DNA of 64,000 nt from Monosporascus cannonballus (Eukaryota > Ascomycota > Sordariomycetes > Xylariales). The translations under genes were made by a program, and so were the position numbers. The stretch is from positions 124,001 through 188,000 of the forward strand of contig QJNS01000031.1 of assembly GCA_004154925.1 (NCBI GenBank), in the 5' to 3' direction. Position 1 is the stretch's first letter; every line of letters starts with the position of its first letter. Positions 23,301-35,399 of the stretch are shown piece by piece. The notes under the pieces are model-generated. The model was not told the origin of the DNA and made no database searches. It was given only the letters and a program-made list of their open reading frames with translations.

Positions 23301-25380
23301 ACTTGGTAAAATAGTTATTTATATATTTGTATTATTTCTTTTTGCCTAATTGGCATCCGAAAATAATCGCTTTTTTGGTTTAACCTTTGATTTTGTACTT
23401 TTTGAATTATAGAGTTAAAAAGATGTATTTTCGAAAAAGGTGTTCCTATATTTAGGAATTCATATTAGGCGCAAAGTATCGGAGAATAACATTAAAATCC
23501 TTGCGATATGGCTTTTTGACTCTGTTTTTATTTGGGGTGTAAGTAACAAGATTCAGGTTATTCTGGCTATCGGGAAATTTTAATATATTGATATTTATCG
23601 TCTGGTTCGGTAAGTATTTTTTCGTCCTATCTAAGCCAAAAATTATTATTTTCTTTAGCTTTAAGATAAACGAAATAATCGTCGATGTAGTAGGCAGTAA
23701 AATATAACAAGTTGTAAGGGTTTATTGATGGTATTTTCGGGTAAATGGTACATTTTAGAAGTTTATAAAGCGCCGGGAATAATTATCCATAATTATTAGT
23801 ATCTGGTCGAAATTAACTGTCTTCTGTATATATTTTAAATTTCTGTGAATTAAGGTAATACTGGCATCCTAGCCTTATAGCTATCCTGGAAGCCGTTTGT
23901 TCCGGATAGTATTTGCAGGCTTTAACTTTAATGTCCTGGTAAATTGGATAATTTTCGTATTTTGAGATATCGTTTTGGATCTGAATGGTTATAGCGATAA
24001 TGAATTCTGCCTGAAAGGAAATCGAGCTAATTTTCTTTTCTTTTTTGCCTTATTGTCGGGTTTTTATTTAGTTATTTTAACCTTTTTCTGGAGTTAAGAA
24101 ATTTTTCCCTTTTTGGAGTTCTTTTTGGCGGGAGAGTGATATTCGTTCTTAAAATGTCCTTTTTGCTATAATTAAAACATTTTACTTTGGACTTATTTTT
24201 CTTGGGCTCTTTCGAAGCGGTATTTGCTTTTTTTTTAAAGTTTGCTTTTATTTTTCATAATTCGGTTACTGGAGCTTTTGCCGCTACCTTATCTGCCGGT
24301 CCCTTCTTTCTTAAGGTATTAATTAAAAATACGTCAGTCGGCAATAATAACCTTATTTATGTATTTTGTAAAGGATTTTATCTTGGGTTTTATATATAAT
24401 TCGTTTTTAATTTAAAGCTTTAAGCAGGTATAATTAGAATAAAATAACGCACTTTTTGACAAGTTTGAAATAGCTGTTATTCGATTAAACTTAATTATAT
24501 ATTCGAATGCTGACTTAATTTAATAAAAGAGATAAAGCTGTTTAATTGCATGTTGTTTTTTGTCCGGATCTCCAAATAAAGTTCGTATTTTTTCTTTAAA
24601 ATGTTTGTACTTGCTGAAAATATAATTAATTATGTCCAAAAGTTCTTCGGGATAATTTTGGAAATAACTTTTTATAATGGGTTCGAATTATAAAAGACCT
24701 TTTCCGGTAAATAACTGAAAACGAACTATTACCTTTTGATAATCCTCAATTAAAAAGTTTTTATTGAACTTAAGGTAAAATCTGGCCTAGACTAAAAATC
24801 CTTCCGGGTCCTCCGATTTGTTATAGAGTTTAGGGGGAATTAGCTTATAACCCTTGACGTCCGGCATTCTATAATAACTGGAAAGTGGTATGGTTCTTTT
24901 TCGTATCTGGTTCGTACCAAATAATGGTAAGGTCGAAGCTTTTTGTTATTAAACGAGTTTAGCATTTTTTTAAGGCCTTAATTTTTATTATAAAGATATA
25001 TAGTTTCTTTTTAACAGTCGGCTTTTTTTCTTACTTTTTCTGGAACCTTATCCTATATTCTTTCTTAGCCTTTTTTTCGACCTTTTCCCGCTTTGGCTTT
25101 TCCTTCTGGACTTTAATAATGTCCTTAGGAATCGAGGTAAGTTATTTCTGGGGTTATAAAGAAGAAGGGTCTTGTTGGGATCGGATAATAAGGGGTATTA
25201 TGTTATTAATTAGTTGGAGAATTTTTTTAATAAGGGGTAAATCGTTAAGTTTTATTAATAACATTTTACTGGCTAATAACGGGAATCGAATATATTATTT
25301 GTTTTTCGAACGCCGTCTTATGCTGTTATTTGCATTAAGTTCAGGAAAGCTTATGCCTTAACTAAGCAGTAAATTATTCG
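23301..25380 (-). pseudogene. Degraded gag of element D with zinc knuckle
   Basis: Minus-strand gag zone between the 5' LTR and pol. At 24139-24179 the reverse complement reads CFNYSKKGHFKNEY, a retroviral CCHC knuckle (CX2CX4HX4C) with the second and last Cys changed to Tyr by TGY to TAY. Upstream, near 25060-25120, a Lys/Glu/Arg-rich stretch (VQKEKPKREKVEKKAKKEY) is compatible with a basic gag segment. The 80-codon plus-strand open stretch at 25119-25361 and the 70-codon one at 24187-24399 are shadows. The start of gag could not be fixed. Confidence 0.65.
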
Positions 25381-25408
25381 TCGACTATTAATTAAGAAGT
25401 TATCAAAA

Positions 25409-25846
25409 TATAACGAACTTATTATATATTTATCTAGAGATATAAGCAATATCTGAAAAGGGTTTTAATTTGCAGGTAATAATAAGGCGAAGAATAATTT
25501 AGTGGTCTATTTGTTAAAGAGATTTTAAATATTTTTCTTTTAATTAGAAAACGGTACAGTTGTTTTTAAGTTAAAAGCTTAGATTAATAGCTAAAGAACT
25601 AAACTAAATAGGTATTATTTATATAAAAGACCGATTTTTTATATATCCGAATTCCTAAAGTGAATGTGTCGTGGATTTATATGATCTATGTGATTTATGT
25701 GATCTAGTCCAGATTACTTAGATTATTTAGATTAACTGGATCACCTTAAGGGCCAAGTTTTCCTGTCCGTAGTTTAGCCGCGACAGGTCTGCGCTAGGCC
25801 TTTAAAGGTTGGTTCCTTCGAGATAGCAACACCTGTTCCTGTAACA
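25409..25846 (-). repeat. 5' LTR of element D
   Basis: 438 bp, starting in RIP-altered tataacgaact and ending in well-preserved cctgtaaca next to ttacc. The inner end is mutated and the outer end preserved, the mirror image of the 3' LTR. Confidence 0.88.
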
Positions 25847-25851
25847 TTACC

Positions 25852-25884
25852 TTTGTTAAAATAAAAATATTTGTTCTTATGATA
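25852..25884 (-). repeat. 3' LTR of D2, right end
   Basis: The last ~33 bp of the D2 LTR, ending cttatgata (D itself: cctataata). It directly follows the right target duplication ttacc of element D. Confidence 0.6.
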
Positions 25885-26640
25885 TTATTTTTGTTTTTTT
25901 ATAAGAAAATGTTTATTTTAAAGATAAATACGGTAGTTAATTCTTCTTATAAAAGAGAATTTCTGAAATTCTTTAATTAACTTTATTATAATATGGTATA
26001 TCAAAAAAAGCCTCGTTTAAATTAACGTAATTCTTAAGATATTTAGGTTAATTCGATTCTAAAGTATAATATTGAGAGTTTTTGTTACTTACACAATTTC
26101 CGTTTTAACGAAATTACCTATATTGAGGTTTTAAAATATTCAAAGTATAATTATTATAATTGTCGTTAAATTCTGTTATAATAGTTAATCTATGAATTTT
26201 TAAAAGAAAATAAATAAAACGTAAATTATTTTGTATAAAAATAACATATATTTAAAAATAAATTTTTGACGTACTAAAATACTACATGAAAATAAGAAAG
26301 TTTATCGATTAATTAAAACTATTAAACTTTAATAGGATTTTATTATAAGAGATTCGCTATAGATTTTAAAAGATTGTGTGAAATTTAAGTAATTAAAAAA
26401 GCGAAGAAAAAACAAGGTCGTATAAAAAAACCCAGTTTGCTTTAAAAATAAATGCTATAACGGAAGCCTTTATATCTTTCGACTAAAACAACGTAAGGTT
26501 AAATTTGAGAGGACAATCGTTATTATTTGCAATTTTAGCCGTACTAGAAACAGTTAATTACGATTTTACCGACGAAATTTGATAACTAAATTTATCTCAT
26601 TCGTTAGGTACTTCAACAGTTTTTATATATTTTCTTTTAA
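25885..26640 (+). pseudogene. Antisense gene remnant of D2
   Basis: Collinear with D's antisense gene. The C-terminal block is recognisable at about 26510-26610: SLLFAILAVLETV, then YDF, then LNLSHSLGT, against D's LSPTAFAVLKTV, RRDF and LGLSYSL. The Cys-cluster zone near 26130-26190 keeps NCR and a MNF but has indels. Strongly RIPped and not translatable. Confidence 0.5.
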
Positions 26641-27440
26641 TACATAATCCTGTTATTCAATTGTGTACTAAAATTGTATTACTAATTATTATAAAATTTA
26701 ATTATATTTAATTATTTATTTATTCTTCTCGGTCTTCTTTTAATTTTTAAGCTTATGTTTAAAACCGCGGTTTTATTACTAGCTTAAATACAGATATATA
26801 GAAAATAAGGTATATATTCATATATTCAGATTATGATAATCAGTAATTAATTTTACATATAATTTTATTAATTTTAAATAAACTAAGACTTTTGCAATTA
26901 AATTTCTCATAACGGGTTATATAATAAATAAAATGTTTAGTTTTACATTTTACCTTTAAAATAGACTTTATTTCTCTTTAATACAATTATCTCTTAATTT
27001 TCTTTTTATCATAATACCAAGCTATTTTCGCTGGAGAAGTTTTGAAATCGGGTTTAAATGACTTTAAATCATTTTGACTTTTATTAATAATATCTCTGCT
27101 TTTAAGGCGATTATAATATTTTCTTAAAAATTTTTATAAGTAATTATTTTTGCAATTAAGTTTTTATATTATAACTATTTATAATTGTATAAAAAGTACG
27201 CTTATATTTTTATTACTTATTATATTATAAATTGATTAAACTAATAAGAAAGGTTTTATGCAATTTGCTATTAATAATTAATAAAACTTTGAAAATATTA
27301 TTTTAAAACTTAATTGCATCGTTAAAGGTAATTATTTGTTTAAAGGTCACAAAGTGTCTAAAACTTAAATTTAATACTTATTTAAGCAATAGAATTTCTA
27401 TTTATTGAAAATAATTCTTTTCAACATTTTATATTGATTT
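26641..27440 (-). pseudogene. Distal pol remnant of D2
   Basis: Collinear with D 19835-20640 (chromodomain to integrase side); for example both have a trtatatccgtt/aaataaggaaat-type block and an integrase-proximal stretch, but no catalytic motif is readable. It ends where homology to D stops. Confidence 0.45.
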
Positions 27441-28577
27441 AAACTTTTACAAGTTAATAAAATACAGCTTTAAAAACAGTTGTATCAGGGATTTACGAGT
27501 TCAATAGATCAAGTTACGTAAAGGCTCGATATAATCAATTGTAAAGACTTTGATACCAGATTTAATAAGATCGATCGTAAAACCTTTGAAGCAAGATTTG
27601 ATGAAAATAATAAAGTATAATATATAAATATATTGATTTTCATAATTTCAATAATAATAATTTATAATATAATTTGGTTATTCAAAATATTTTTAATATT
27701 ATGAATCGTAATTATTTATTACATTTACTTTATGAAAATCTAGAATAGTCTTGTTAATATATATTTGTATGATTTAAAATAAAGAATTAATATAGCCTTT
27801 AGCAGTTATAGATTATAAATTGTTTTATTATAATATCATTATACTTTATTTAACATTTTATATTATGAAAACTTGGATTAATATTTCAAAGGTTGAAATA
27901 GATATTTAATAATTTATTAATAAACATAAAAGTATGTTACGTATATACATTTTATATCTTAAATTAAACCATTAAAGTCGAATATATTTATCGAAAAAAA
28001 TAGATTTTCAATCATCTAATTTAAGCACGTATTTATGTTTAATTTTTTTCTTAATATATTAAAGAATTAGACTTTAACTCTCAAGACATATTTAATACAA
28101 AATACGCTTATTTGATTTGACCTCGTTAAAAAGGTTTATTTTTAAAAAAGAAAATAAAATAAAATAAAAGTTACTAACAAAATCGTTTTGATGTATAAAG
28201 TTGAAAAAAAAAAACATTTATATAATACTTTTAGCAATTTAAATGGAAAACAATTTACAGAAAAATATATATTTTTTAATTACTATAAAATAATAGTAAT
28301 TAAGAACGTAAGTATTTTTAAAAGTTTCGTAATTAAAACAAGTTATAAAACAAGAAATGTAACGTTTTTATTAATATATTTCATAAATACTTTAAAAATA
28401 TTATAAAATAGCTGATTTTATTTAAATTAAATATTAATTTCATTTCATAAATATTTTATATTAATAATTAATATCGATAATCAATAAGGTAAAAACATAA
28501 ACAAATACGAAGTATATTTCAAGATTTAATTATATTTACAGAAATTTAAAAATATTTTTCATTGTTATAATATTATG
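27441..28577. other. AT-rich interval without recognisable gene
   Basis: About 1.1 kb of very A+T-rich sequence between D2 and E. A slightly less AT part at 27481-27600 has two related short segments (around tcgatataatcaattgtaaagac and tcgatcgtaaaacc) that I could not assign. A 72-codon plus-strand open stretch at 28188-28406 is composed of Asn/Lys/Ile/Phe and looks random. Confidence 0.4.
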
Positions 28578-29011
28578 TGTAACTGCTAGGAGGTTTAACC
28601 AACTATTAAATCTTAGTCGTACGGGTTTATGTTGGCAGAAGTATTGTGGGAAACTGAGCAATAAATATAATAACGTATTACGTTTCGTAATACCAAAAGT
28701 GCTTTGGGTAACGATATTTTATTGCAAGTTAAAGATATTTAAATTTATAGAAATTATAAGCGTGCATTTTTTGATCTGACTTATTGGCTTATTACTAGTA
28801 ACTTAGTGATCCGGTTTATGATTAGTAAGTTAGGAATGCGGCTTATTATTAGTAAGTTGGTAATACGGTTTATTACTAGTATGTTGGTGATACGGCTTAT
28901 TAATTTACTATTAATAAGTTGGTAATCCATTACCTAACTTGCCTTATCGCATACTTGTAGTTGGGTTGTGGCAGACCGTTTTTGGGGACCGTGGCTCGTT
29001 AGTCTATGACA
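28578..29011 (-). repeat. 3' LTR of element E
   Basis: 434 bp, TGTAACTGC to ctatgaca on the plus strand, followed by cgatttcccttttcc, the complement of a polypurine tract (29012-29026). The first ~200 bp (R/U5 side in coding sense) align with the other family-E LTRs. The right part (U3 side) holds the tandem repeats at 28786-28928. Confidence 0.85.
28786..28928. repeat. 27-bp tandem repeats in the U3 part of the E LTR
   Basis: Four 27-bp units of the type ggcttattactagtaagttg plus gtgatcc, then a fifth longer one (35 bp). The units differ by a few substitutions. The E' LTR has related 35-bp units at 59801-59893. F1, F2 and the solo LTR have different sequences at this place. Possibly promoter/enhancer repeats. 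Confidence 0.75.
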
Positions 29012-29085
29012 CGATTTCCCTTTTCCACAAATCTTGCCCTCAAGATTTCTTTTTCTTTTCGGTAAGCTTTTTGCATTTATCCAAC

Positions 29086-29652
29086 ATGTCTTCCAATATA
29101 TCTAAGCGTTATTCCCGCAAATCCGAATAACGACTTGCCCTGGGTAATTTAATTAAATTTGAAAGTTTTAACGTAATACCTTGTTTTTCTATTTTACCCA
29201 GCAGCTTAATTGCCAAATAATATACGGGGTTTTTAGTTATAAAGAATGTGTTCGTCGAGGTCGCTCGTATAACGTGACAAAATCCTTATTTTTATAATTA
29301 ATCGTTATATTACAAAATCGAAAATATTAAAAAAGAAAAAACTAAAGGCCGAAAAATCTTTATTTATAAGTTTTTGCGTGTTTTTTTTCGTATACGTTGT
29401 TAACGCCAGCATTATTAATCCCAGGTTGGGAAACTTATTAATCGTGCTTTTTAATTTTTAAATAACTTTTACAACTTTGTTGAGTTAAAGTTAGAATTTA
29501 TGGTCGAAGTATAGGTCTTAGGTAAGGTAAATATTATTAATTGGAATACGGTAAACCAAGGATTTTTTTGGTATTTTGTAAATTGGAATATTATTATTTC
29601 GGGTAATTCCGTTATGGCTAGTAAAAAGTCTTTAATAAATGTTAAGCGCAAT
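29086..29652 (+). pseudogene. Antisense Zn2Cys6-like gene of element E
   Basis: Opposite strand to pol, between the chromodomain and the 3' LTR. ATG 29086 starts MSSNISKRYSRKSE, matching E' (GMSKRRFRKSE). The second half of the Cys cluster is clear in another frame: YKECVRRGRSYNV (family CX2CX6C with Tyr for Cys), showing a local pair of compensating indels. The total from ATG to the aligned stop position is 567 bp, the same as in E'. Stops within it are mainly TAA/TAG at presumed Gln plus one TGA. Function unknown; Zn2Cys6 clusters are fungal DNA-binding domains, so a regulatory or chromatin role is an inference. Confidence 0.65.
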
Positions 29653-32600
29653 AAGAATTTTGGCGGGTTCCCAGGTATTTTCGGAAGCCGGATGCTTTTT
29701 TACCTAATTAAATACTAAGTAAGTCCATTTTATTTCTGCATGTCGAAAATCTTTTCCACTTTATATATTTACTGGTTTTCCATTTTTATATTGTTTTATA
29801 CCCTATATATTTTAATTATATCCGTAATTATCTTAGGTAAAAAAACGTACAAAATTAAATAATATTTAACTTGTGGTAAAACCTTTAATTAAGAATTCTT
29901 TTTTAAAATGTTCTTAACAATCTTATATAAACCAATATATTTAAAATATGATTTTTTATTAAGTTATTTTGTTTAAATATTTTTTATAGCGAAAAAAACT
30001 ATTTTTTTTCGAAAGTCAATTTTCTTAACTTTTTTTGGTTATAATGTTTATTTATTTTATTATGTACAAATTCTATTTTCATTTTTATCTTTTAATACAA
30101 TTATCCTAGTAATCTTAACGTAAAAATGATTTAAATATTAATTAAATTATTATCGCGTATTTATTTTATAAATTTTAAAATTAAAACTAAAATTTACGTT
30201 TACTGGTATTGTTTTAATATTTTCGGAATAATTGATATTATAAACTAATTATGTAACTAATAATTTTTCAATCTAATTATTTTATTCGTAATTAATATCC
30301 TATCGTAAATAGGTTTTCTAAATTTAATTCGTTCGTTTCATTTATTTATTCGTTTAAAACTTAAATAAGTTAAATGATTTGTAATTTAGGCCGGTTTATA
30401 GTATTGAACTTTGTCAAAGTTTAAATGCAAATATTAATCCGTTATTTATAATAGTTTTTATTAATAGTGCGTATTTGTTGAAAATATGTTGAAATAAAAT
30501 ATATGTTATTTATTCGATATTGATATTTTCGTAGACTGGTAGAAAATAAGAAATTTTTGTAAATCGATTAATAATTACGAAAATATTATCGTAATGTATT
30601 TTAATAACTAAATGTGTTAATATAAGAAATCTGGTAATAAAGTTAAATATAATTAAATTTTATGGTCGCTTTATAACCAATAATGGCTGTAATTTTCTAT
30701 ATAGCCTATATCGTTGAGCTTCTATTTTAACCCAAATATCGCATTACCGTATATTTTTTATAGTGTTAATTTTATTTTAAGAAACGAATAAATACGTCGA
30801 AACGTTTTAAGATTTTATAAATCTCTGGATATTTATATAACCAATATTGGTATATATTTTGTATTAAAACCTTTTCCGATTTTTCTGGAAGTTATATCTT
30901 ATCCGTTTTTTAATTTTCTAGGAAACCGTTATTATATTACTGAACTTTCTGATATATATTAAAAGATACTGCGCGAATTGTTGCAAAATATCGCAGGCGT
31001 ACATATCTTTTTATAGTAATATCAAAAATTATACAGCTAATTATAATTAATTCTTTTCGAAATTTGGTTATTTGCTCAAGGCGTTTATTCTGTTATTTTC
31101 TAAGCCTTTTTTATAAATAATAACGAAGTCGAAATTCGGTAATTCTTTTACGTAACGAAATTATTATCCTATAAGTATTTTAGTCGCAATAAAACGGGTA
31201 AAGTTTTGATAATCCATATAAATGTTAACTTAATACAAATTTCCCTTTAGGAAATGCTTAAACTTTCGGAATACCACAATAATAGCCATAAATTCCTTAT
31301 TTGGAATACCGTAATTTAATTCGGCTCCTTTTAATTTGCACGAAAATAATACAATAAGGTATAATTTGCCTTAATTATTTCGTTATCCGATTACTGCGTT
31401 TAATACCTAATCCGAAATATCGGTTTTTAATTTAATGAAAAGGTTTAAATCGTATATAATTAATATTGCCTTATTAATAATGATATCCTTAATATTTTAA
31501 AACGTTAATTTTATTTCGAGCATTTATTTAAACCTTTTTTCCCGTAAGTTTCGTTAAGAGTATAATTATTTTGCTAAAGTTTCGAATAATCTTCCTATAG
31601 TAATTAGCAAATTTAAGGAATACCTGTACCTCTTTAACCGTAATTAGTATTTATTATATTATAATTGCAACGATATTTTTAAAAATTATTATAATATATT
31701 TGATAATAATAATATATCCTAGATATTTTATTTTTTATATGTAAAATTACTTTTTTTACGTTATTAAATAATTTTACGTTTATTTAGGCTTAAAAAAGGT
31801 TATGAACATATTTTGAATATATCTTTTCCGTTTTTAAGAAATAAAAATATCGTCGAAATAGCAAATAACGAAAATATCGAGATATTTTCGTAATACATAA
31901 TTTACTATCCGTTAAAACGTTATTAATACGTTCGTAAGTCATATTAAGATAACTAAACATTTTAATAATCCGTATTTTGTTTTTAATGTTTTTTATGCGT
32001 ATTTTTTCTTAATTTTAATAAGGTTATATTTATTTTTAAGGTCGAATTTTATAAATTATATAGTTTCGTAAAGTGGTTTCTTATTTTTATGATTAAGGGC
32101 AATAATTTTCGATTTTTTATAATAATAATATTTAGCTATTAATAATTAACCATAAATGGCAATTTTTCGTTTTTTTTTAGTAAAAGAAATATTAGATAAT
32201 CTGTTAGTAATTTCGAAGGGTAAATCCATTTTTGTGTAATCGATCTTCCAGGTATTCCTTAAAAGCGCGTAATTCGTTTCCGTTAAAGTTATAAATAATG
32301 TAAAACTTCGTTAAAAATGCTTGTTTAAAAATTATTGTATAATCTTATTCGTTATATTTTGATAGCTTTATATCAAATTCCTTTCTGAAAGGTTATTTGT
32401 ATTTATACTATTAAGGTAACATATTAATTAAATTTTCTGAATTTTAAAGTTATAATTTAAGATTATTATTTATTTACTTTAATTTCGCTTTAACAAAAAT
32501 AACAATACGTCGTATTTTTCTTTAATACCTATTTTGAATGTTTTGTCCTATTGGGTAATAAGGCTTTTATCGTATCCTTATATTTGCATTTGTTGCTATT

Positions 32601-33055
32601 TTCGATCGAATATTAAAATCTTGCTTTTTCTAATTTTTCCTATTAATAAGATATAAGGCGAACCTTACCTGGCCAATTTTTCAATTAATTAAAGCCTTAT
32701 ATTAATACATCTACGGTTTTCCTAAGATTATATCGTAATTTCTAAAGGGAACGATATCGAAATTAATTGTTTAACATCGTTTCTAGTTAAAGATTTCGAA
32801 ATAATTAATTTCGTATATAAATTTCCCATTATCGTAAGCGAATTTTTGACTTTCAGCATCCGTCGTTATATAAAGTTCTAGCTTATATTTCTATAATAAT
32901 TTAAGTTTGTTAACTATATCTGGCATAATGTAATTTCTGTCTAAAGTTGCGAAATCTATTATTATGATATATTAAAACCTTCCGATTCATATATTTAAAT
33001 TAATAAGATTAGTAACAGGTTTTATCGTCCCGCTTAAACCATTTTTAGGTTTTCT
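29640..33055 (-). pseudogene. Degraded pol of element E
   Basis: Read on the minus strand: protease near 32930-32980 reads IDFATLDRNYIMPDIVNKLKL for family IDSGAxGRNYI. The RT box YFDD at 31849-31860 keeps both Asp. The integrase zone is about 30200-31000. The chromodomain is about 29640-29765, complementary to a tggcgggttcccaggtattt block shared with F1 and E'. It is truncated just upstream of protease. Confidence 0.75.
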
Positions 33056-34544
33056 TTTTAATATATAAAATATGTTTTAAAACATATTAATGTATATAAA
33101 TATAAAAAAGGTTTTTAAATAAACTTTTTTATAATAAAAATATTTATAAACTTATATTACATTAAAATTTTACAATATATAATTATAAAGATTAAATTTA
33201 TTTAAATTAATATAATATATTATTTTTAATATATATATTTATAATACATTATAATAATTAAAATCCTTAAATATATATATATATATATAATACTTAAAAT
33301 TTATATTTTCATTTTAAAATATAATGAAATTATTAATAAAAATATATTAAATATAAATATAATAAAAGAATTTTATAAAATAAATTAATAAATATTTCAT
33401 AATTCTGTAAATTTATAATAAGGTTTATAATATTTAAATATAATATGAAATTTATTTTAATTTAATTATAATAAAAATATTAAATACATATAATTATTTA
33501 ATAAAATATTTAAAATAAATTATAATGTTAAAATAAAATTTATTATTTTTGAAAAATTTATAGATTAAATAATTTATTTTTTAAGTAGTATATCAAATAA
33601 CATATAATAATATATATATATATTATATAATTTATTACTTTAAAGTAACATAATATAATTCAAAATTTATATAAAAATTTCATAATTATAATAATAAATT
33701 ACAAAAATAAGTTATTTTTTTATGTTATAAATTATTTTTAATTATTTAAATATAATATAATAATAAAAATTTAATTAATATATTAATAGTTTAATATTAC
33801 ATCAATAAATATTATTACTAAATTTTTATTAAATTATATAAATTTATAAAATAAATTAAATAATAAATTTTATAAAATTATTAATATTAAATATATATAA
33901 AAATAAAAGTTTTATATATAATTAAATATAAGAAATTCAATAATTATTTAAATTTTTTAATAACTTAAAAAATTATAAAATATAATTGTTAATAATATTA
34001 ATATAAGATAAAAAATTAATTTAGAATTTTTAAAATAAAATTTAATTATTTTAATTATATATTATATTAATATAAGTTATTAAAAATTATAAATATTTTT
34101 AAAATATATTCAAATATATTAATATAAAAATATTATAATATATATATAAAATAATATTTTTTTTAAATTATTAAAAATCAATATGTTTATATATTTATTA
34201 TTTTTATTATATTAAAATTATTTATATATATATATATATTTACTTTTCAAAATTCATTTTAAATTATATATTAATTTATATATTTAAACCTTTATATATA
34301 TTTTTATTATATTTATTTATTTAATAATTTCACTAATATTAAATATTATTACAAAATTTTAATTTTCGTTATTTTTATAATATTATTAAATATCGAGATT
34401 TTATGTTTATATTTTGAATATGTTAACTTTAATATAAATATTTATATAATATTTTTATTATGTATTATTTTTTAATATATTTTAATAACATTAATTTGAA
34501 ATTTATAAATTTAGTTATATATATTATATAAAATAATATAATTT
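33056..34544. other. Nearly pure A+T tract
   Basis: About 1.5 kb with very few G or C and, unlike the RIPped elements, almost no CpG. Contains (AT)n runs at about 33272-33290, 33611-33624 and 34213-34230. No frame or repeat end is recognisable. It borders the truncated end of E and is the target into which F1 inserted (duplication aattt at its right edge). Similar sequence flanks G1 (41292-41392 and 50180-50770). Origin unknown; a mitochondrial or centromere-like source is possible but unsupported. Confidence 0.7.
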
Positions 34545-34932
34545 TATTAAAACCCAAGCCAGCTGGGCCTGCGAAAACCGTCCAGCCAAAATCACAAAGT
34601 TACGCTAATTCAGGGTCACGTAATTAGTGCTCAGCAGGTTTTAACTGAGCACGACTAAGCACGACTAAACAGTATTAAATAACTGCTTAGCAAAACTTTG
34701 CTAAACAAAGATAAACAGTAATAAAAAAATCAAGATATATATATTTATTATGTTTATAATTTAGATAATTCCAATTTGCAATATTTATTAATACTAATCG
34801 TTTATAATAAGAAGATATGAAAAATCATAATATAATTATTATATTTATTGCTTAAATCTTTACGATATTCCTGTTAATATAAACCCGTTACCTTGATGTT
34901 TAATAATTAATTAAGCCGCATAATTCGTTATA
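34545..34932 (+). repeat. 5' LTR of F1
   Basis: 388 bp; outer start tattaaaacccaagcc (family TGTTATGACC), inner end cgttata. The outer 130 bp are well preserved. The U3 part has a short repeated motif cacgactaag (about 34649-34668). Confidence 0.9.
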
Positions 34933-35399
34933 TGTTACAAATTTTTGTTTAATAATACCCTTAAACTTTAAACAATATTTAATATTGTTAAAATATCGAT
35001 AAACGTTTAAGAAACCCTTATTCAGCAGCTTTAAGCTCAAATTCGGAAATTGGAAAAAGAAATTCGATAACTTAGGGCTACGCCACCTACTTAAACCTCT
35101 TTCGCCCGCATAAAGCCGAAAAAGCCGGAACCGTATGATAAAAAGGGCAATCTTCAAATTTTTTTAATTCAGGTACGAATTTACCTTCGTTTCCTGGATT
35201 TTAATGATTCAATAGATATAATTCTAGTAATAAAAGCATACTTAATAAAAGATACGGTTAATTAATTTAAGCCTATTATAAAAAACTTTCTGGAAATAAA
35301 AAAGCCAGATAAACAGGATTTTACCAATAAAATGTTTTCCTTTTATATCAATTTCGAGAACAAAATACGTAATAATTTCGGCAATCTGGATAAAAAACG

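Larger units (their letters stand above)
18601..25846 (-). mobile_element. Gypsy chromovirus D, full-length, nested in the LTR of D2
   Basis: Complete 7.2-kb element on the minus strand: 5' LTR 25409-25846, gag, pol, antisense gene, 3' LTR 18601-19055. Perfect 5-bp target duplication ttacc at 18596-18600 and 25847-25851. Among the best preserved elements here, though the protease active site, RT and integrase carry RIP missense changes. It inserted near the end of the LTR of another member of its own family. Confidence 0.92.
18222..27440 (-). mobile_element. Gypsy element D2 (family D), truncated, interrupted by D
   Basis: Its 3' LTR (18222-18600 plus 25852-25884) is split by element D. Right of D follow the antisense gene zone and the distal pol, collinear with D's 19056-20640 over 25885 to about 27440, after which homology is lost. 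More heavily decayed than D, consistent with being older, since D sits inside it. The 5' half and 5' LTR are missing. Minus orientation is shown by collinearity with D. Confidence 0.75.
28578..33055 (-). mobile_element. Gypsy chromovirus E, 5'-truncated
   Basis: Minus-strand family-E element: 3' LTR 28578-29011, antisense gene, chromodomain, integrase, RT, protease, ending abruptly near 33055 just upstream of protease (in coding sense), where a nearly pure A+T tract begins. gag and the 5' LTR are missing. It is collinear with F1/F2 reversed and with E' (59584 onward). The RT box YFDD at 31849-31860 is intact, but frames are broken elsewhere. Confidence 0.85.

Noticed and set aside
25119..25361. 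80-codon plus-strand open stretch
   Set aside because: Opposite strand of element D's gag; no family resemblance and no counterpart in other copies.
28188..28406. 72-codon plus-strand open stretch in the AT-rich gap
   Set aside because: Composition (Asn, Lys, Ile, Phe, Tyr) is what random A+T-rich DNA gives; no motif, no second copy.
28786..28928. CRISPR-like regular repeats
   Set aside because: Units are contiguous without spacers and lie in an LTR of a eukaryotic retrotransposon; tandem U3 repeats.
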